From Nematostella vectensis (lineage: Eukaryota > Cnidaria > Anthozoa > Actiniaria > Edwardsiidae), in contig NC_064042.1 in NCBI RefSeq assembly GCF_932526225.1, positions 4,323,001-4,387,000 of the forward strand: a stretch of DNA of 64,000 nucleotides. The letters are read 5' to 3'. This document shows positions 24,301-34,705 of this stretch, piece by piece. The notes beneath the pieces were generated by a model. It did not search any database. It worked only from the letters and a program-made list of their open reading frames with translations, and had not been told where the DNA came from. The translations under genes and the position numbers were made by a program. Within the stretch, counting starts at the first letter, position 1. Every line of letters begins with the position of its first letter.

Positions 24301-27300
24301 GTTTTTTGAAGTAGAAGTTGTGAGGTTGATGCAAGATGACCTCCCTTTTCTTTCAAACAACAATGGTTTTATGTGCATCAAAAGTTACAAATGAACTAGT
24401 TGAGATGTGCTTTGCAATTATTAAAGAATATGTATTCTCAAATGTGTACCAAATGATACCTAGTACATGTAAACTTTGTAAATATTGGTGTGAATTAAAT
24501 AGTGGTTGTTTGTTTTAGTCCCACCCAGCAGCGTTGTCATTTCTCCACCGAGTCCTACCGTGACCGAGCGTGACCAAGTGAACCTGACGTGTTCAGCTGA
24601 TGGTACTCCTCCACCAAACTTCACATGGATCAGCCCTCAGGGGCACACCGTAGCACACGGACCGTACTACAACATTCCCATCGTGCACCGCAACATGTCA
24701 GGGGTCTACACATGCGTCGCTACTGATGGGTGTGGACGGAATCACACCAGGGATGCGACACTAGCAGTAAGATGTAAGAATAGTAGTCTTTTTTATTATT
24801 TCTTCTGGTGTGATGTTCCCTGTACATCAGTTTGACACCTGCTCAAAGAGTATTTGCAAAAATGCAAGGCAGTCTGCTGGTGTTTGTAAAAAATTTGTTT
24901 CAGCCTACTATTTGCCTTGCTCATTTATTACCTTTTCTTTTGATTATTTCTTAGACAAGCCTGACAATACCTCTTTGACCATACTGGGTGGAAACGCATC
25001 TGCTCAGTGTGGATCAAAAATATCATTTAACTGTACTGCTGACGGCGTTCCAAAACCAAATAAGTACTCTCTTTACTTGGGGAATCAGGCGATGAAGACG
25101 GACACCAATGGTGAATTTAGTAACATCCAGCTGAACACTTCAGGAGAACATGTGTTCACGTGTGTACCTACTAATGAAATTGGTGAAGGACTAAATAAAA
25201 CTGTGATCGTAAACGCATCAGAGGTACTTCCTGTAGTGTCCGTCGACATCCCGCCCAATGGTAGAATGGTCAAAGGGTCAAGTGTTACTTTGACATGTGA
25301 CGGTACAGGACCGGTACCGTTACAAATCAGCTGGTACAAAGACAATATTTTCAATGCCTCGGGAAAAACCCTCACGATATCGAAAGTCACAGTACAAGAC
25401 GAAGGGAACTACACTTGTAATTTGTCAAGTTCATGTGGAACAACGTTGAACACCTCGTTTATTGGCGTTGATTGTGAGTACATACCGTTTATTTCTTAAA
25501 CAGAAACGCTTGACGACATACATTTGTGTGCGGGGATGTGCTTCCCTGTCACTGGGTAGGGATGCCAATCGTACATTTTGAGATTGAAATTATCAAAAAA
25601 ACACGTTTTCTCTAACTTCTCCCTATCCCTCGTAAAGCTTGAAGGGGACTTAGCGAGTGGGAAAGGCATCGTCTTTAAGGGCTGGGGCATACTGTAGATA
25701 TAAATACAAACATATTATGGTGAGAGGTAAACTTGTGTTTATGGCTCCAATACATTTCTTCTACAATTTTACTTCGAACTCCCCCTGCATCCGGCACTGT
25801 CCTTGGTCCCAAAGGATGGTCGCTGGCTGTCATATGTAACCCATATCCTTATTATATGTGTTGGGTATTGTGCATCTGGCATTCCAAGTATTGTGCTCCG
25901 TACCCTATGTGAGTGTCGTTAATTAGTTTGTTAATAACATTTGTCGACGAATGCAAATACACTGTAAATCAAGTCTACTGCAAATCAAATAATGTAAAAA
26001 AAAAAAAATCGACGGCGTGCTAACGTGATTATCAGTGTAAGCTCTCTCTACCGTCTATTTTTATGGATTTGAACACAAAAAATGTAGCAAACTTATAGAG
26101 GACCAGCTGATTTTCGTGGACATCTCGATGCACTAAAGCTTTCTGTGATAAGGTAAAGTGTCGTTCCTTGTCTCAACGCACTACTAGCACTGTATTTTTT
26201 TATTATTTTATTGCGATTACTATGCGATTTTCTATTGTTTAATTTATATTTACTTGTGTCTACAGACATTCCAGAGAACACAACTCTTCAAATCAACAAA
26301 TCGAATAATACTAGTATAATCGCATGCGTTGGAGACATTATCCTGCTAAACTGTTACGCTGAAGGCAAGCCTTCAGTTATCACTTATTCCCTTCTGCTGA
26401 ATGGTGAACAGCATAAGGCTAATCGAAGTGGAGTTTTTCTTGTCTTCCCCGGCACTCCTGGATGGAACAATTTTTCTTGCGTTCCTAACAACACTATCGG
26501 CAAAGGGCCAGAAGCACTTGTTCACATCATCGTTCCAGGTAGGCATTTTATTATATCTGTAGAACAGGGTTGGCTCGGGGTGTGATCGAGTCGCTAATGT
26601 TATTGTTAGTTTACACAACCAGACATAGAGTGCTTAATGTTAAAACGTATGAATTATAATAACTTTACCCATATAATCCTTCCTCAACGGACATGTTTTG
26701 GCCGAGAGAGGTAGTACCAACAAGCCTCTAAGGGTTAAACAGAACCTGCAAAAGCATTCTCAGCACCATAAAATTGCTGTAGAAGATAATCCAGGTTTTT
26801 TTTTCGATGCAGAACATTGTGAAAAACCAACAAACAATTTAAAGGGTTTGTTCGGCAAGTCAGCTGCTAAACATAGGCTAGGTAAACCATGCCCCGAAAA
26901 ACACAATCTTCAATGTCAGACAAAACGTGTTGTGCCCAAAAAAGCTTTTTTTTCTTATAACTTCTGCTAGACAACTTGTAATCTTCCCATGACAAGATCA
27001 CTGAAACCCGTCTCCCCGTTTTCATTGTTATCAATACAGTCTTTAAATTCTAGGTAAGACGGCCAACATTAAACAATTTTAATGTAGGTTGTGATGCACA
27101 TTTACTTGTGTGCGCTTTAAAGAGAGCGCTGTTGGCAACAACACCTTGTGTCTAGATACAACAATTTGTGAACAAAAATTAGTCTATCTAACCATGCCTG
27201 CTTTCAGTACAGTTCACTAAAGTAACTTATGGTTTGTTCTTCCTAGTCACTCCCAGCAGCGTTGAAATTTCCCCACCGAGTCCTACCGTGACCGAGCGTG

Positions 27301-30300
27301 ACCAAGTGAACCTGACGTGTTCAGCTGATGGTACTCCTCCACCAACCTTCACATGGATCAGCCCTCAGGGGAACACCGTAGCACACGGACCGTCCTACAC
27401 CATTCCCATGGTGCACCGCAACATGACAGGAATGGTGTACACGTGCGTGGCTACTAACGGCTGCGGGAAAAACCTCACCAAGGATGCTAATCTTGCTGTA
27501 CAATGTAAGAATAGTCGTGGTGACAATTTTGCGAGGTTTCAATCTATTGCAGCGTTGTGCTAAAGCCATAGTTTCTCATGTATTACATACCCCAAAATAC
27601 AATATAAAAATCTCTGACTTACCTTTTTTATTATCCCTTAGACAAACCTGTGAACACTTCCCTGACCATACTTGGTGGAGATGCGTCTCGTCAATGCGGA
27701 TCGAATGTATCATTTAACTGTACTGCTGACGGCGCACCAAAGCCGCATAAGTACTCTCTCTACTTGGGAAATCAGACGATCAAGACTAACACCAATGGTG
27801 TATTAAGTAACATCAAGCTAAACACTTCAGGAGAACATGTATTCACGTGTGTACCTACTAATGAAATTGGTGAAGGACTAAACAAAACTGTGATCGTAAA
27901 CGCATCAGAGGTACTTCCTGTAGTGTCCGTCGACATCCCGCCCAATGGTAGAATGGTCAAAGGGTCAAGTGTTACTTTGACATGTGACGGTACAGGGCCG
28001 GTACCATTACAAATCAGCTGGTACAAAGACAATATTTTCATTGGCTCGGGAAAAACCCTCACGATATCGAAAGTCACAGTACAAGACGAAGGGAACTACA
28101 CTTGTAATGTGTCAAGTTCATGTGGAACAACGTTGAACACCTCATTTATTATTGTTGATTGTAAGTATAGACTTTTTATTTGTAAGCTCGAGATCGAGAC
28201 ACACATCTGTTTGTCTGAATGTACTGTGAATGCCTTTTATAATATCACGCTGACTGTGACTAACTTCTTTCGACCCTTTCGACCCGTAATATGTAAATCG
28301 TTCCCTCATTTTTCGCCTTCTTCTCTCTCATAGATCTGTACCCTTACAAGGAACAATGATTTTTTTAATGGGGGGGAACTATTCCTTAGCGATGGTTACT
28401 CCAAATATAAACCAAATAACGGGCTGTGTTTCATTTGGCCGCCATACATTTTAAATTTGTGCCGTGTATTAACGTATCTGGCATTTCAAGAACGGTGGTC
28501 ACTGTATTAACCGTTTGTGTTGTTGTGCAATATTGTAAATCAAATTTACTGCACTGTAATGTAATGTGGATATACTGTACTCTAAATGTTAAAAAACACA
28601 GTTGCTTAATTTACAATAAGTCTCTATTTGGGCGATTTTCATGGATTTGAAATAAAATGAACATGAAATAATATATCAATTAAAAGAACCAGCTGCTTTT
28701 CGTCGACCGCCAACCTTGTTGTATTGTTTGAAAAGATACAGACGGGCCAGTCAAATGAAAATTAGCTTTGGACACTTGCGCATGTAATTTCTTTTGCTTT
28801 TTATTTCTTTGAACGATAGCTTTAAAACTTATTCATTTTGCTTTTTTAATAGTGCTTGTATCGAAACGTTTAAAAGATTTCGCGGCGCTTCGTGGTTGTA
28901 GTTCATCACAAAAAAGTAAATTCATTAAGAATTACTTGAATTTTATTACCAATCTACCTATGTTAGTAATCTTTAAGCAAAGGTTAAGCAATCCCCGTTT
29001 TTGCTGATTACCCCTCTCTCATCCGCGTACTTAATATTCTTTTTATAGGCCAAGTTACACGAGGCAATTTTCGTCTGCAACTGGCAACGCAATGATCGTT
29101 GCGCGCGTAATTGCCTCGTGTAACATCCCCTTTTTGCAACTGGCAATGCAGCAAATTATTGCGAAAAGTAGAGCTCGTCTCAAATCGAGACAAGTTGCTG
29201 TGTGTGACATGTTTTGGCAACTGACATCGCAATGGGTTTTCGAAATGAACCAATCAGCGTGCTTGTTTTTCTTGTGCCGGAAAACATCCTCCTGCGACTG
29301 GCAATATTTTTATTCGTCATCATTGCGTTGCCAGTTGTAGACGAAAATTGCCTCGTGTAACTTGGCCTTATGTTATAGATAAACCAGAAAACACCACCCT
29401 AAGGGTCAATACTACAAACGCTTGTGTCGGAGAGATGGTCCAGTTGAACTGCAGCGCTGTTGGCAAGCCTGCTGAGATCACCTATATTTTGAAAATGAAT
29501 GGAAAGTTGATGAGTCAGAATGGAATATCTCTTGTTCGTCTTAACTCGCCAGTTGTACATACGTTCGCGTGCATTCCTAACAATACTGCGGGAAGTGGTC
29601 AAGAGGCGAATCTCACCATCCCCGTATCAGGTACATTGTGCAAAAACCAGATTGTTCTGGTTGTTTTTCTTTTTATTAATCAATCTTGTTATAATGTTGT
29701 TTCAGTAAACTGTTTAGTGTAGATTTAGAGTTTATGTCACTAAATATATGTCACATGTATTTACAAATGTTTTTTTTTTTTTGTTCTTTTATAGAGCCTC
29801 CATCTATAGTCCAGTTTCCCTCAAAGAATATCATCCTTACGGAAGGAGATAGTAAAGAATTGATGTGTAACGCTTCTGGTTCCCCAAGTCCAGCCGTGAC
29901 ATGGTACAAACTAGGCATAGACTGGGTGGATCAAAATGTATCAAAACTTGCCCTGTCGACAAGAGAAGACACAGGCAGCTATAGATGTATGGCGACTAAT
30001 GCTGCTCCCTGCAAGAACACGTCATTTTCTTCTTGGATCAATGTTACTGTGCATTGTGAGTCCATTCTTTTGTCGCGGTCATCACTCCGATATTTCTTTG
30101 CGTTCACACACGCGATCCTAAAACATTTTTTTTCTTACGGGTCCGATAACTAATTCTAAAGTTTAATTAGTTCTTCACTTCTACGGCATCTAATTACAGT
30201 TCGGCATTAATAAAAATTTAAAAGCAAATTTTGCGTTTGTCAAGCAATCGATTATACAACCTATAATTCTTTGTGTTGTCGAAACTTGATGTGCAGGTTG

Positions 30301-33300
30301 AGCTTTGCGACATCAAAACAACAGATACATATTGTACATCATTTGCTTACCTCAATTTAGTCAAATGGACATCTCTCAAGGAATAATCCAACGATTTCAA
30401 TTGTATTTTGTACCAAATAAAAGTTATTCCGGCGCATGAAAAATAGGAAAAAACGGATCAGACTTGTTCTTTGTTGTTATAATGATGTTCTTGGAATGCC
30501 CAGATGGTCTTACTTTTTGTCTTAACCTCTTACATTTAAATAGCCAATCAATGTATGTACTAAGTCCACATTGCTTCCTCATAGACTTTGATATAGAAAC
30601 AAGTGGGGTTGTATGCTCCCCATTCAACATTACTGTCAGGACCAACTTGAACCCCACCCCAAGTATCAACTGTACCTGGGGCATAGGCGGGAGCGGCACA
30701 GTTATCCAGGGAGTAAACACAGCGTCTGATCAAGTGATATATTCTGTAAATGTGCAAGGCGGACAGACTACTAATGTGACCTGCTCGCGTGGAAATAACA
30801 AGAGAATCTACACTGTCGGTAGGTGTTATAGTGTTGTATGTCCAGAGTGTCTGACCTCACCGCCTTACCAACTTTTCGCGTTGTTTTTATAAGCTCATTT
30901 TTACTAAATTCATATCAACCACTTTCATTTACGGATATACTTTAAAATGTTAGCGACATTTATTAATTGTTGATTGCACCTTTATTCTAAAACGGAGTAC
31001 TTTTTTTCAAATGACAGATGCGGACGTGTGGTAAAAGGCGAAAAATTGGTGTTCAGTTGGTAACCAATGTTTTGTTGTTTTGTATAAAGTTTCATCATCA
31101 GATAAAGCAGCTACTACAAATGGCAGCATTAGATTTGCAAATATGAGCTTTCCACCAACTGAAGAAAACAAAACAAATATTAACAGATTGGTGAGTACAT
31201 TGTATCTTTACTCTTTCGCATTGTTTAGGGATTTGTATCATTTATTTTCATTTTGTTATCTTTCAGTTTAATGAAACCGTCCCGCCGTGTACTGGGAACG
31301 TGAAGGTTTATGGGTATAGGTAAGCGATCATTACACTTTTGAAAGTAGGTGCCTCATATATTTGCTTTGAAGTCGATCTTATTGTGATCATCAAAGATAT
31401 GAAGCAACTCGCAAACCGCGTCAAGATCCACCAGCATTGCTAGTAAAGCCTTGTTCAACTAACCACAGGACAAATGGAATGCTGGTGAACAAGTTCGCAG
31501 CACCTTCTGACATGATGGTGTACAAACAGAGCCAGGTTTTCTTAGCCAGCGTCTCGCCAGCAATGGGGGCGGCCATATGGCAAAGCTTTATATTTCAGTC
31601 GTTTCACGGTTGTACTGGCTTTGCGTTGCACATGTCTTTATACATTATCTGAATAATGCTGTTTTACTGTTTATAATTGAGAAAACAATGATCTATTTGC
31701 AATAACAGTCTACGAATGGGACTGACAATATTTTTTTTTATATCTCTGCTTCTGAATTTGTGATGGAACATGGATGTCTTGTGACTCCGAGAGTTTAAAA
31801 TGGCGGCGCTTGGTTCAAACTCTTTAATTTGAACTAATTACATTTCGTTATTTGTTCCATTCAAAAAATTGTACATGGACGTTTATTTTAAGCAAGACGA
31901 AAATAGCCTCTCTTTATACACACGTGTTTTTTAATTCTCCAGACGAGGGAGTGTCATTGTTGACATGGCTATCACGATGTCAGAGAAAGTCGCGGATCCT
32001 TTCGCTCTTCTCAAAGATGCGTTTGTCGCGGCTGGTGCAACATATGGCTTGACCATCGATCCTACAGGCGTAAAGGCACAGCAAGGTGAGTCAGTCAGTT
32101 GTGCTTTGAAGTATTGAGAATAAAATTCAGTAGTAAAAGTTGTGTCGAAGGCAAATAAACAAATAAGCGTTTCTCCCAACTAATTGCCTCAGCTCCAACT
32201 GTTCATCTATCCTTTACAAAAAGAAAACAAAAAAAATCGTGTTTATGTTTAATTTCAATTCTTGTATTTGCTATATGGTTGTTTATGCAAGTTAATGGTA
32301 ATAGATTATATTTAAGGCTCCCTTAGACGTTAAAGTAAGTTTTTGAACGCTATATTTAATTACAGCCAACCCCAGTGATTCCACTACCAGTCCCCCATCC
32401 CTGACCACCCAAGGCGCGCCCACCACCGCCGCCGCGGTCACGCCCAAAGAGGGTCTGACAGATGTCGTAATCGCCCTTATCGTGGTCGGCGTCATCGTCT
32501 TTTTGCTCATAATATGCGGGCTGGTCTTTTGGTTCTGTGCGAAGAAGAAGAAAAAGAAAAGAGGTAATGAATTATAACGAAAATTACGCGTGTCTAAAAA
32601 AGGTAAACATTTTGCTCTTGGTGTTTTTTTTTCTTGATTTTTTTTTATGTTAAAAGAAGTTCTTGGCTGAAATCATGCTGTTGTGAATGCCAACCAGTGA
32701 ACCTATATTATCAATGTCTATCAATAAAAGCACAATTTTTCAATACAGGTTTTCGATGCGCCATTAGATGTACTAATGGAACAGAAACGATTGAGACATT
32801 TTTTAGTCAGTGTCATAAAAGAGTTTTTTTTATAACTTTATGACTGGAATGTTGCGATTTCTTAGGATAAAGTTGACCACATGATTGTTATGATAAGCGT
32901 AGCAAAGCCATTATCGCTATTGAAAATTTAATAACATTCTTGTATTCACTCTTATCTTTTTATCCGTAGATATCGGTGCAGACAATCTCGAAATGTAAGT
33001 ACTGATATAACAATTTTACTCACAGCATTCTTATGGAGTTAAGTATGTAATAGTGAGTTATCATGGTGGTATTTGTCTGGCTTGTTTTAAACTTAGCGTG
33101 GTGCTAATATTTTGATGTTATGGGTCTCCCCACCCCCTCTCTTGGTCGTTCAAATATCGATATACCATCACAACTTGTGTATTCTTGAATATTAAACTAT
33201 CCGGCTTCAGAAGATGTTGTTGAATGGAATTATTCATCAAATTAGGATGCTTTTGTTAACTCACTTTTATCTCAAGGTTCGCTAATGGTACAGGAACATC

Positions 33301-34673
33301 ACCCTATGCTGAGGTAAGGTCACTAGCTTAGGGTGACGTGCTGTGTAAGGGATCGCGGGATGTTTAGGTTAGACGTGCGTGACACGTATTTGCTGTTTGG
33401 CTGTTTGACATGTTGGTTAGAATGCTCTGTAACATCTTGTGTTAGCAACTGCGTGACGCGTTGTGTTAGCAACTGCGTGACGCGTTGTTTTAGTGACTGC
33501 GTGACCTGTTGGTTAGCCACTGCGTGACATGTTGTGTTAGCCACTGCGTGAACTGTTGATTAGCCACTGCGTGACGCGTTGTGTTAGCCACTGCGTGACC
33601 TGTTGGTTAGCCACTGCGTGACATGTTGTGTTATCCACTGCGTGACCTGTTGGTTAGCCACTGCGTGACTTGTTGTGTTAGCCACTGCGTGACCTGTTCG
33701 TTAGCCACTGCGTGACATGTTGTGTTAGCCACTGCGTTAAATGTTGGTTAGCCACTACGTAACATGTTGTATTAGCTACTGCGTGCCGTGTTGCGATAGC
33801 GACTGCGTGATGTGTTGTGTTAGAAATTGCGTGAAGTGTTGTGTTAGCGACTGCATGACGTGTTGTGTTAGCGACTGCGTTACATGTGCTTGTTTTTTTA
33901 AGCCTACCCTATTCCCCATAGGTTGGACCAACAGCGCATGCTAATGGTGGCAGCGGCGTCGAGTCTCCTTACTCAGAAGTGGAACAGCGCAGAAACAATG
34001 ATGATACCCAAGGCGCAGGCGCAGATGCCTACCCCCAGGTGGACAAAAGCAAGGTTAGGGGGAGGGGAGATACAGGGCCGTAGCTAGCGGGGGAAGAGGA
34101 TGGGAGGTAGCTTTCTTCAGTAGAGGTAGTTAATATCTTTCTTCCATACCCCCACCCCTCTCCCTAGCAAATACAAACACTCCAGCTTGCCCCACACCTC
34201 GCTAGACAGAATGTTTTAGCTACGGCCAGGAAATATGGTGTGCTCAATCTTTTAAGTGTTAAAAGTGTTTGGTAATTTTTCTAAGAACTTTAAACCTAAA
34301 ATAGCTTCGCTACCGCTGCCCAGCCTTGGGTTGAGTGACAACATTTCTGTAACTCCGTGCTGCAACACCATGCTTCTCTAACAGAAATCAAAGCCCAAGG
34401 AGGAGAAGGAGAAGTTGCCAGACATGATGCAGCAACCTGACCCGAACGTCACATACGCGCAAGTGGATAAATCCCTCAAGAAGAAAAACAGAGAAGAGCC
34501 CATGTACGCCCAAGTTGACAAAAAAAAGGTATCTATTATAAACCCGCCCACGGCTTATTATAGTGGATGTTCCGGTGTTATATTGTTAAAAGGCCGTCCA
34601 ATCGCATGGTTGCATGGTTTCGTACGTTATGTAACCTTATGCAAATGATATGTTCATCTCAGTATAAAATTTT

Positions 34674-34705
<32 letters not shown>

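Larger units (their letters stand above)
20938..24518. other. Gene B intron
   Basis: Contains the end of the duplication arm, the foldback element, a palindrome and a small MITE. A pogo-like end fragment (cagtcgaacctttgttaagc) lies at 21087. No exon seen. Confidence 0.5.
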
